Source: Deltaproteobacteria bacterium (GTDB taxonomy: Bacteria; Desulfobacterota; DSM-4660; Desulfatiglandales; Desulfatiglandaceae). From it: 6,140 nt of DNA. The notes under the pieces are model-generated. The model saw only the letters and a program-made list of their open reading frames with translations. It was not told where the DNA came from and searched no databases. Where the stretch lies: NCBI GenBank assembly GCA_029932035.1, contig JAOZQV010000234.1, positions 1 to 6,140 of the forward strand. Reading direction: 5' to 3'. Made by a program: the position numbers and the translations under genes. Positions within the stretch are counted from its first letter, which is position 1, and each line of letters opens with the position of its first letter. Of the stretch, positions 1-5,738 are shown piece by piece.

Positions 1-905
1 GCCAGTTCAAAATTATTAGACGCTGCCGTGAAACTCAAGGTGGTGGACTGCTCATAGGTGGCCCCCGCCTTCATGGAGAGGTAAAAGGAGACAAAGAACA
101 TTATCACAAAATAGATACAAAGGGGTATGGCTACCCTTACGACATCAAGCGGCAGTTGAACGATATACTCGCCCTTCAGGGAGAACATGATCAGGATGGT
201 AAAGAGGAGGGCGATCAGGGTGATGGGGCTGATTTTGGGGATGAACTTCTCTTCGTACCAGGTGCGCCCCTTTGTGTTCAGACCGATGATGCGGGTGATG
301 ATACCGGCGATAAAAGGGATCCCTAAATAGATAAAGACGCTTTCTGCGATCTGTCCGATGGAGATGCTCACGACAGCGCCCTTCATTCCCAGCCACTGGG
401 GGACAACCGTGATGAAAATATAGGCATAAATGGAAAAAAAGATCACCTGGAAGATGGAGTTGAAGGCCACCAGTCCGGCACAATATTCAGTGTCTCCAGA
501 GGCCAGGTCGTTCCAGACAATGACCATGGCGATACAACGGGCCAACCCGATCATGATGAGTCCCACCATATATTCATGATGTCCGGAGAGAAAGGCAACG
601 GCTAACAGAAACATGAGGATGGGCCCGATCACCCAGTTCTGAATAAGAGAGAGAACCAGAACCTTCACATTTCTAAACACCGGCCCCATCTTCTCGTATC
701 TGACCTTGGCGAGCGGCGGGTACATCATAAGTATCAGCCCGATGGCAATGGGGATGTTCGTGGTTCCCACCTGAAAGTAGTCTATAATCTCCCGGATTCC
801 AGGAAAAAGATACCCCCACATGACCCCCACAAACATGGCCAGGAAAATCCAGAGTGTCAGAAAACGGTCCAAAAAAGACAGCCGCTTCATAACCTGTTCC
901 GGCAT
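1..905 (-). CDS. acr3: Acr3-family arsenite efflux permease (3' end cut by window edge)
   Basis: This inner-membrane carrier exports As(III) using the proton motive force. The 301 residues present are very hydrophobic with many membrane segments. They contain the family hallmarks: a Cys in 'LARCIAMVIVWN' (residue 124), matching the essential Cys of characterised Acr3 proteins, and 'SFTAASNNFEL' at the end of the visible part, with the conserved Glu at residue 300. Characterised members are roughly 340-370 residues long, so the C-terminal membrane segments lie beyond the left edge. The ATG at 905 is chosen because GGGAGGT (plus 911-917) sits 5 bases upstream; an internal Met at residue 6 has no better site. 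It is the last gene of the operon visible here, 64 bases after the CcdA-like gene. Family assignment is strong; specificity for arsenite over antimonite is not visible. Confidence 0.95.
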   Translation of the reverse strand, partial: MPEQVMKRLSFLDRFLTLWIFLAMFVGVMWGYLFPGIREIIDYFQVGTTNIPIAIGLILMMYPPLAKVRYEKMGPVFRNVKVLVLSLIQNWVIGPILMFLLAVAFLSGHHEYMVGLIMIGLARCIAMVIVWNDLASGDTEYCAGLVAFNSIFQVIFFSIYAYIFITVVPQWLGMKGAVVSISIGQIAESVFIYLGIPFIAGIITRIIGLNTKGRTWYEEKFIPKISPITLIALLFTILIMFSLKGEYIVQLPLDVVRVAIPLCIYFVIMFFVSFYLSMKAGATYEQSTTLSFTAASNNFEL

Positions 906-969
906 TACTTACCTCCCATAAAGAATGCGACTTGGCGCCCTCTCATCTCTTCCTTATACCTTAGGGTCT

Positions 970-1677
970 TCATGCCACAATAAACGGGTTTACAATAAAG
1001 TAGATGCCCAACCCAGCAATAACCGCCCCTGCCCCTTTTTTAAACCATTTTCCCGCCCCTTGCCAGGCACTGTTTTCGAGAATTCCTTTGACCGCGGCTG
1101 AAGAGCTGCCTGCCACAACGATAGGGAGACAATGACCAATGGCAAACAAAAGAATAAAAAGAATCCCTGTTGCCACCTTTTGCTGGATGGTAATGATGGC
1201 GAGAATTGGGGCTATAAAGCCGAATGTGCACGAACCGGAGAGGACACCATAGGCCAGACCAAGGACAAATGCTCCAAAAAGACCCGTAACATTAAGACGC
1301 CCTAACAGGCTTCCGGACATAGAGCACTTTTCGACCCCAAACATTCCCAAGGCTACCCAGATCAACACCAGCCCCACCAAAATCTGCCAGTAGTTCCCAA
1401 CATCCCCCAACATCCGCCCCAGCATGGCGCAGATGATACCGATCAGCGCTATGGTGATAAAAAGACCGATCGAAAAAGAGACAGAATAATAAGCTGCCGC
1501 TTTAGGCTTCAGGACCTCCTCCTGCCCGCCCACATAGGCGACAATCAAAGGGATAGAGGCCAAATGACACGGACTGAAAGCCACGCTGACCATGCCCCAC
1601 ACAAAACAGCCCAAAGCAGCAATAGCAGTTCCCCCGGCAATCCACTCGTTAACGGTCAAAAAAAATGTTTCCAGCAT
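970..1677 (-). CDS. CcdA-like transmembrane thiol-electron transporter
   Basis: The 235-residue polytopic membrane protein has about six hydrophobic segments and belongs to the CcdA / 'cytochrome c biogenesis protein transmembrane region' group. These proteins pass electrons from cytoplasmic thioredoxin to periplasmic thioredoxin-like proteins. The expected pair of membrane cysteines is present: Cys37 in 'AFSPCHLASIPL' and Cys150 in 'LSGSCTFGFIAPIL'. Further cysteines lie at 24, 83, 118 and 183; the last is in 'GHCLPIVVAG'. The usual Pro-rich context after the first Cys is changed to Cys-His-Leu. The ATG at 1677 is preferred over a start 12 codons upstream because AAGGAG (plus 1684-1689) lies 6 bases before it; the longer form would also run into the preceding gene. 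Lying directly after two exported thioredoxins, it probably reduces them rather than serving cytochrome c maturation. It could equally be called a DsbD-core homologue. Confidence 0.9.
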   Translation of the reverse strand: MLETFFLTVNEWIAGGTAIAALGCFVWGMVSVAFSPCHLASIPLIVAYVGGQEEVLKPKAAAYYSVSFSIGLFITIALIGIICAMLGRMLGDVGNYWQILVGLVLIWVALGMFGVEKCSMSGSLLGRLNVTGLFGAFVLGLAYGVLSGSCTFGFIAPILAIITIQQKVATGILFILLFAIGHCLPIVVAGSSSAAVKGILENSAWQGAGKWFKKGAGAVIAGLGIYFIVNPFIVA

Positions 1678-1705
1678 CAATGTCTCCTTCTTGTCTAATC
1701 CCCTC

Positions 1706-2170
1706 CTAACCAACTCCCATTTTTTTTAATTGCTCAACAATCGCCACCTCACTCATAAAACCCACATGGCGATATATCTCCTTCCCCTCTTTGTCGAAAA
1801 AGATTTGTGTGGGGATGGCCCGGACGCCGAATCGCTTTGCCTGGTCACGCTGCTTCCAGACATCAATAAAGATAATGGCCGCCTTCCCGTCATATTGCTT
1901 TTCCATCTTTGTCAAGATCGGCGCCATCATCTTGCAGGGGAGGCAGGAGTCGGCCCCCAAATCCAGCATGGTCACCATCCCCTTTACCGGCACCTCTCTC
2001 ACTTCCCCTGACTCGGTCTCAGACAGCGCTTTCGAAATATCCCCTGCCACACGCTCAAAAGCGACCCCTTTCACTTCACCCGTGTCAGAAAAGAACTGGG
2101 GCGTTATTACGAAATAAAGAGCCGATAATGCTACCAGACCTAAAAGAACTGTCCAGATCCATTTTTTCAT
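1706..2170 (-). CDS. Membrane-anchored periplasmic thioredoxin-fold protein
   Basis: This 154-residue protein has a short basic N-terminus (MKKW) and one hydrophobic stretch (about residues 4-23) without a clear signal-peptidase site, so it is probably tethered outside the inner membrane. A linker follows, then a thioredoxin domain from about residue 60: 'GADSCLPCKMM' carries the redox pair Cys76/Cys79, and 'RAIPT' supplies the cis-proline at 120. These are its only cysteines. The domain closely resembles the C-terminal domain of the preceding fusion protein, including the shared ending MGV-G/S, so the two look like products of tandem duplication. The start codon abuts the upstream TAG stop, and its G-rich ribosome site (plus 2179-2183) lies inside the upstream gene, suggesting translational coupling. 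The likely electron donor is the CcdA-like protein that follows 28 bases later. The substrate is unknown. Confidence 0.9.
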   Translation of the reverse strand: MKKWIWTVLLGLVALSALYFVITPQFFSDTGEVKGVAFERVAGDISKALSETESGEVREVPVKGMVTMLDLGADSCLPCKMMAPILTKMEKQYDGKAAIIFIDVWKQRDQAKRFGVRAIPTQIFFDKEGKEIYRHVGFMSEVAIVEQLKKMGVG

Positions 2171-3118
2171 CTAACTTACCCCCATAGCGGCAAGTTTTTT
2201 CTCAATCTCGGCTTGCGGATAAAAGCCCTCATGTCTAAACACCTCTTGGCCATTACTGTCAAAGAATGCCTGGGCCGGAATGGAACGGATACCGAATCGG
2301 GCGCTCAAAATCTGTTGCTCACCCACATGCACAAAGATCACGTTGATCCTGTCTTTATATTTCTTTTTCAATTTGTCCAAAATGGGCTGCATCATGTCGC
2401 AGGGTTTGCAGCCGGTTGCGCCAAATTCCACCAAGGTCGGTTTCCCCGATCTACGGGCAATATCCACCGGGTTGTCTATCGCAAGGGCATTTTGCTTCCT
2501 GGCCCATTCCCTGTTAACTCGAATGTCCATGCCTTGCCCGAGTGTCTCAAGGTATTTCCCCACTGCCTCCTCTTTTTTCTTCTGCAGGAGAAAACCTTTT
2601 ACAGCATCTTTTACCTCATCAAAAGGCATACCCCCCACCATGGCCTTGTTCTGACCATAGAAGGCCTTTGCTTCCTCATCAGAAACAGTCACTCCCGAAC
2701 CTTTCTCACTCAGGTACATCATGATCACCTGATCCTTAGGGTCATCCTTTTTGTGACCGGCCTTGTATGCCTCGTTAAGGAGAATCCTTTCTGTCGCCTG
2801 TTGCTCTAAAACAAAAAAGAGGTTTTTATTTAAGTGTTTCCGTATTTCCGGCTTTAAATCTTTGAACATCTCCTTCAACAACGATTCATCAATCTGGACC
2901 CCTGCAGCAGCCAATAAAACCCCATTTTTCAGCTTTGTTAATTTTGCAGATTTGAGCACGGCTGTGGCCAGGCCGGGGTAGGTCTGTTCCACGGTACGTT
3001 CCTCTAACTGATCAGAACCGCGGGCCGACGGCATCTGAAACAAAACAACCGCCATTAACAAGATAAACCATGCGGTCACTCGATATTTTGTCGTAGTTAT
3101 CCCTCTTAAATATGTCAT
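2171..3118 (-). CDS. Exported SurA-N-like / thioredoxin fusion protein
   Basis: This 315-residue protein has a basic N-terminus and a hydrophobic core (about residues 14-29), i.e. a signal peptide or anchor. Residues about 62-195 are helical and charged and resemble the N-terminal chaperone domain of SurA/PpiC-type prolyl isomerases. Typical features are 'GVTVSDEEAKAFY' (142-154) followed by 'FDEVKDAVKGFLLQKKKEEAVGKYLETL' in 166-193, named here by its outer residues and positions. No parvulin catalytic domain follows. Instead a thioredoxin domain starts near residue 225, with Cys237-Lys-Pro-Cys240 and the cis-proline in 'RSIPA' (281). The CxxC pair holds the only cysteines. The ATG start has a modest AGGG site 6 bases upstream. 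The gene sits between the cytosolic thioredoxin and the anchored thioredoxin genes. The role is inferred: a periplasmic thiol reductase that may bind unfolded or metalloid-damaged proteins. Confidence 0.85.
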   Translation of the reverse strand: MTYLRGITTTKYRVTAWFILLMAVVLFQMPSARGSDQLEERTVEQTYPGLATAVLKSAKLTKLKNGVLLAAAGVQIDESLLKEMFKDLKPEIRKHLNKNLFFVLEQQATERILLNEAYKAGHKKDDPKDQVIMMYLSEKGSGVTVSDEEAKAFYGQNKAMVGGMPFDEVKDAVKGFLLQKKKEEAVGKYLETLGQGMDIRVNREWARKQNALAIDNPVDIARRSGKPTLVEFGATGCKPCDMMQPILDKLKKKYKDRINVIFVHVGEQQILSARFGIRSIPAQAFFDSNGQEVFRHEGFYPQAEIEKKLAAMGVS

Positions 3119-3161
3119 ACAGTGCCCTAATATCCTTTCCTGTTTTCTTGATTTTCCATAG

Positions 3162-3395
3162 TCATTTTTTTACCCATGCCTTAATCTGATCCTTTTTGGG
3201 GACCTTGCCAACACATTTGACCTCCCCGTTAATAACCACGGATGGAGTCATAAACACGCCATGTTTGGCGATCTCCATAACATCCGTCACCTTTTCAATC
3301 TGTGCATCCACACCGGTTTCAGCAATGACCTCCCGGACAGCCTCTACAGTTGCTTCGCACTTTGGGCATCCAGGGCCCAACACCTTTATTTCCAT
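3162..3395 (-). CDS. Small cytosolic thioredoxin-fold protein (redox-active disulfide / thioredoxin_3 type)
   Basis: This 77-residue protein has no signal sequence and spans a whole small thioredoxin/glutaredoxin-like fold of the TM0996/MTH895 type. 'VLGPGCPKCEAT' carries Cys10 and Cys13 near the N-terminus, 'FMTPSVVINGEV' carries the cis-proline (51), and 'VGKVP' lies near the C-terminus. A third cysteine at 61 sits just after the second strand pair. The start is fixed by a good AAAGGAG site (plus 3401-3407) 5 bases before the ATG at 3395; a 24-codon upstream extension would overlap the preceding gene and read through low-complexity repeat sequence. Proteins of this type often occur beside ArsP/DUF318 permeases. 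It closely resembles the C-terminal half of its upstream neighbour. A role as thiol donor or As(III) carrier is inference. Confidence 0.9.
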   Translation of the reverse strand: MEIKVLGPGCPKCEATVEAVREVIAETGVDAQIEKVTDVMEIAKHGVFMTPSVVINGEVKCVGKVPKKDQIKAWVKK

Positions 3396-3423
3396 TTTTT
3401 CTCCTTTCCGGTTTACCCGACAT

Positions 3424-3456
3424 GACCTTGAGCCTTGCGCCCTTAGCCTTGCGCCT
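3424..3456. repeat. Short CCTTGCGCC-type direct repeat over a gene end
   Basis: AGCCTTGCGCC occurs at 3431-3441 and 3445-3455 (14-base period), with a partial copy (ACCTTGAGCC) before it. On the coding strand this supplies the last codons and the TAA stop of the 165-residue protein and much of the gap to the next gene. It looks like another short dispersed-type repeat that has eroded into a gene end. Confidence 0.6.
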
Positions 3457-3940
3457 CCCTCAACCACTCCTTGAGTTTTCCCTTGGGTGGAACCCTGCCC
3501 ACTGACAGGACCTTGCCGTTAATAATCAGGGCTGGCATTCCCATGACACCATATTTCCCGATCTCTTTGATCTCTCTGACATGCTCCAGGTCCGCAGCAA
3601 GATCTATTTCGGCCATCACCTCCATGAGATCTCTCTCCAGCCTGTCGCACTGCACGCATCCCTGCCCTAATACCTTGATCTCCACACATCCAGAGACTTC
3701 CTGTTCGTAGGGTTTTCCTAAGAATTTCTTGAATTCACGTAAAAAGGCCTTTGCGTAGTTTTCCTTGACCCTGTTGGGGATGTAGTTTTTCTTGGAAAGC
3801 CTCTTCAAAAGCCCTGCTCCCACCTCATCATCGGGCCCTTCTGCGTATTCCTCTGCCATCTCTTCGATGGCGCGTTTCAGGCCCATAATACCTACACTCT
3901 GTTTATCCACCTTGATCTGGACTACATCTTCCTGTGACAT
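3443..3940 (-). CDS. Two-domain cytosolic protein: unrecognised N-terminal domain plus small thioredoxin fold
   Basis: This 165-residue protein has no signal sequence. Residues 86-160 match the small thioredoxin family: 'VLGQGCVQCDRL' with Cys95/Cys98, 'GMPALIINGKV' with the cis-proline (136), and 'VGRVP'. They align with the next gene along almost the full length of that protein. Residues 1-80 are an acidic, mostly helical domain with 'KNYIPNRVKENYAKAFLREF' (51-70). I have the impression that similar segments occur with this family in anaerobes, but I cannot name the domain. One further Cys (85) lies ahead of the redox pair. The ATG at 3940 is chosen because AAGGGG (plus 3950-3955) lies 9 bases upstream; an extension of 12 codons reads into a dispersed-type repeat. 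The last residues and the TAA stop fall inside another short repeat. It follows the permease gene by 76 bases and probably partners it. Confidence 0.85.
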   Translation of the reverse strand: MSQEDVVQIKVDKQSVGIMGLKRAIEEMAEEYAEGPDDEVGAGLLKRLSKKNYIPNRVKENYAKAFLREFKKFLGKPYEQEVSGCVEIKVLGQGCVQCDRLERDLMEVMAEIDLAADLEHVREIKEIGKYGVMGMPALIINGKVLSVGRVPPKGKLKEWLREAQG

Positions 3941-3958
3941 GTTTCTTTTCCCCTTGAG

Positions 3959-4017
3959 TTCACCGCAAAGCTTCATTCCGTTCTTAGCGTCTTAGCGGTG
4001 AAAATTGCGGTGAAAAT
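3959..4017. repeat. Inverted/direct repeat element in the permease to thioredoxin gap
   Basis: TTCACCGCAA (3959-3968) and TTGCGGTGAA (4005-4014) form a perfect 10-bp inverted repeat. GCGGTGAAAAT is repeated directly at 3995-4005 and 4007-4017, and CTTAGCG at 3983-3989 and 3991-3997. The core resembles the 'CTTTGCG-TCTTTGCGGTGAA' type of short repeat that I recall as dispersed in many bacterial genomes. It fills nearly the whole gap and ends just upstream of the next ribosome site, so it could fold in the mRNA. Confidence 0.7.
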
Positions 4018-5190
4018 CTATCCCGCGATCCAGCCATAGCTCATACCGGCGATGGTGGACAAAACCACGATGATTACGCAAAAGACAGCGGTTTTTTTGA
4101 CGCCGATCACGCTTCCGATCACCAACATGTTGGGGAGGGAAAGGGCAGGGCCTGCAAGAAGCAAAGAAAGAGCCGGCCCTTTCCCCATACCTGAACCGAT
4201 GAGGCCCTGAAGGATAGGCACTTCGGTAAGGGTGGCAAAATACATGAGCGCTCCCGAGACCGAGGCAAACAGGTTGGCCCACAGGGAATTACCGCCAACC
4301 AAATACTCAATATAATGTTCCGGGATCAGGGCGGGATGGCCCGGTCTCCCTAACATGAAGCCGGCTACTAAGACACCTGCTCCCAAGAGAGGAAAGATCT
4401 GCTTCATAAAACCCCATGTGGAATCCACCCAATTTACACATTCATCCTTTGTAAACCAGGACTTAAGCATAATGCCAAGAACAATCAGCAGCCCCACGGT
4501 AATATACCATTTAGCCGCAAATATGGCCGGCCAGATACCAGTGGAACCTGCTGCGGGTCTGGCAAAGGCGGCGAAGATGAGAATCAGGACCATGGTCAGC
4601 ATATAAAGGCCGTCCTGCAGAAGGCTGCGACCCTTTTCCTCTTCATCAGGGAGGTATATCTGCCCAACAGCACGGTTAGCGTCATCTTTTCGAAAGAAAA
4701 AAGCCATCAGAAGCCCGGTGATAATGGCAAATACAACCGCGCCGATGGCCCGCGCCAGACCCAATTGCCAGCCCAAGATCCTGGCGGTCAGGACAATGGC
4801 CAATACATTTATGGCAGGGCCTGAATAGAGAAAGGCGGTCGCCGGACCAATGCCGGCCCCCCGGGCATAGATTCCTGCAAAGAGGGGGAGGACCGTACAG
4901 GAGCAGACTGCCAGAATGGTTCCCGAGACAGAGGCCACAGAATAGGAAAGGATCTTGTTGGCAGTAGCGCCAAAATACTTCAGGACCGCACCCTGAGACA
5001 CAAAGACCCCGATTGCGCCTGCAATGAAAAAGGCCGGGATCAGGCAGGTCAGAACATGTTGACGGGCATATTCCTGAAGCATCATAAATGCTTCAAGTCC
5101 CGATTGCCGTATTGTGGGGCTGGCCCACGGCACATAGTAGCATGCAAAGAAAATCAAGACGATAAGCAACAGCTTAGTTCGTTCTTTCAT
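4018..5190 (-). CDS. arsP: ArsP/DUF318-family permease, probable organoarsenical exporter
   Basis: This is a 390-residue polytopic membrane protein. The signature of the ArsP_1 (DUF318, YraQ-like) family is clear: 'AVCSCTVLPLFAGIYARGAG' (residues 94-113) followed by 'SGPAINVLAIVL' (123-134). Cys96 and Cys98 match cysteines typical of the family. A charged loop near 167-186 separates the two membrane halves, and the C-terminal half repeats the SGPA-type motif as 'LAGPALSLPNMLVIG'. Characterised ArsP proteins export trivalent organoarsenicals such as methylarsenite; other family members are uncharacterised, so the substrate rests on context (arsR before it, Acr3 in the same operon). The ATG at 5190 is preferred because an AGGA lies 8 bases upstream; another ATG two codons earlier (5196) leaves only 2 bases. 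It follows arsR by 37 bases. Confidence 0.88.
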   Translation of the reverse strand: MKERTKLLLIVLIFFACYYVPWASPTIRQSGLEAFMMLQEYARQHVLTCLIPAFFIAGAIGVFVSQGAVLKYFGATANKILSYSVASVSGTILAVCSCTVLPLFAGIYARGAGIGPATAFLYSGPAINVLAIVLTARILGWQLGLARAIGAVVFAIITGLLMAFFFRKDDANRAVGQIYLPDEEEKGRSLLQDGLYMLTMVLILIFAAFARPAAGSTGIWPAIFAAKWYITVGLLIVLGIMLKSWFTKDECVNWVDSTWGFMKQIFPLLGAGVLVAGFMLGRPGHPALIPEHYIEYLVGGNSLWANLFASVSGALMYFATLTEVPILQGLIGSGMGKGPALSLLLAGPALSLPNMLVIGSVIGVKKTAVFCVIIVVLSTIAGMSYGWIAG

Positions 5191-5227
5191 AGCCATATTC
5201 CTATTTAGTTATCCACTAAAAAATAAG

Positions 5228-5572
5228 TCATTTCTTACAGATATTCTCACGCCGGATGTTGGGGAGTTTTTCCACCAATTCCTCGATCTCCCGATCCTCT
5301 TCCATCCAGTGCCTCAAATTACCCAAAAGGGCGGCCGCATATGCACTGACAGCCCCGTCCGTGAGGTGATAATTGACCCATAGGCCATCCTTCTTAGAGT
5401 CCACAAGACCTGCATCTTCCAAGATCTTCAAGTGCTTGGATACGCTGGGTTGTGCTATTCCAAGAGAGGCCTGTATTTCGCAAACACACATCATTTTATG
5501 CTGAAGCATTTTGACGATCTTCACCCGGTTAGGTTCAGAAAGCGCCTTCATTACCTTGATAAAATCTTTCAT
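5228..5572 (-). CDS. arsR: ArsR/SmtB-family As(III)-responsive repressor
   Basis: This 114-residue winged-helix repressor is the first gene of the operon and probably controls it. 'ALSEPNRVKIVKML' near the N-terminus is typical of the family. The helix-turn-helix spans about residues 33-57, with 'QPSVSKHLKILEDAGLV' as recognition helix and start of the wing. 'MMCVCEI' places Cys29 and Cys31 at the site where the E. coli ArsR 'ELCVCDL' motif binds As(III), on the DNA-binding helix. A third Cys (112) lies at the extreme C-terminus and might complete a three-thiol site; that is inference. The ATG at 5572 has a GAGG 6 bases upstream. A TTG two codons earlier would touch that ribosome site and is less likely. 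A strong promoter and an inverted repeat lie directly upstream, fitting autoregulation. Confidence 0.95.
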   Translation of the reverse strand: MKDFIKVMKALSEPNRVKIVKMLQHKMMCVCEIQASLGIAQPSVSKHLKILEDAGLVDSKKDGLWVNYHLTDGAVSAYAAALLGNLRHWMEEDREIEELVEKLPNIRRENICKK

Positions 5573-5583
5573 GGTCAACCTCG

Positions 5584-5607
5584 CTATATTCTATTTGGGT
5601 AATATAG
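5584..5607. promoter_or_regulatory. Probable ArsR operator (inverted repeat over -10 and start site)
   Basis: CTATATT (5584-5590) and AATATAG (5601-5607) form a perfect 7-bp inverted repeat with a 10-base spacer. The arm at 5601-5607 contains the whole -10 box, and the other arm lies about 4-10 bases past the expected start site. The AT-rich dyad with ATA/TAT arms is the usual form of ArsR/SmtB operators, and bound ArsR would block RNA polymerase. Binding by this ArsR is inference. Confidence 0.75.
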
Positions 5608-5629
5608 ATCTCGCAGGGAGCGTTGTCAA
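5601..5629 (-). promoter_or_regulatory. Sigma-70-type promoter of the ars operon
   Basis: On the minus strand TTGACA (plus 5624-5629) is followed after exactly 17 bases by TATATT (plus 5601-5606). The -35 box is perfect and the -10 box differs from TATAAT at one position. Transcription would start near 5594, leaving a leader of about 22 bases before the arsR ATG. No experiment is available, but box quality, spacing and position agree. Confidence 0.85.
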
Positions 5630-5654
5630 ATAAAAAAATAGTAATAACCGTTCC

Positions 5655-5700
5655 CAGGTTTCCAGGTTTGTAGGTTTACCGACTCTGAACCCTAAACCTG
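5655..5700. repeat. Short AGGTTT-type tandem and inverted repeat
   Basis: CAGGTTT occurs at 5655-5661 and 5663-5669, with a variant TAGGTTT at 5671-5677. The inverted form TAAACCTG ends at 5700, so AGGTTTA (5672-5678) can pair with TAAACCT (5693-5699) over 7 bp and a 14-base loop. The first two copies can pair there as alternatives. It lies just upstream of the ars -35 box, between the two divergent promoters, and no coding role is seen. Confidence 0.65.
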
Positions 5701-5738
5701 TGAACGGAAGGGTTTTCTCGGGTGAGGGCAAACATTAC

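Noticed and set aside
145..483. 112-codon minus-strand frame inside acr3
   Set aside because: Out-of-frame shadow rich in His, Arg and Pro; the Acr3 frame has clear family motifs.
2213..2809. 198-codon plus-strand frame opposite the SurA-N/thioredoxin fusion
   Set aside because: Long but antisense to a gene with clear motifs; no ribosome site or family features seen.
3396..3467. N-terminal extension of the 77-residue thioredoxin by 24 codons
   Set aside because: It would overlap the previous gene, cross the CCTTGCGCC repeat and bury a strong ribosome site; the shorter form already starts at the first strand of the fold.
3941..3976. N-terminal extension of the 165-residue protein by 12 codons
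   Set aside because: The extension is encoded partly by the inverted repeat and contains the likely ribosome site (3950-3955) of the shorter start.
3992..4310. Minus-strand frames of 96 and 63 codons within the permease
   Set aside because: Out-of-frame shadows of the ArsP-type permease 3' half.
5204..5220. Hairpin TTTAGT-N5-ACTAAA between arsR and the permease gene as a terminator
   Set aside because: Only a 6-bp AT-rich stem with no following U-run on the coding strand; too weak for a terminator.
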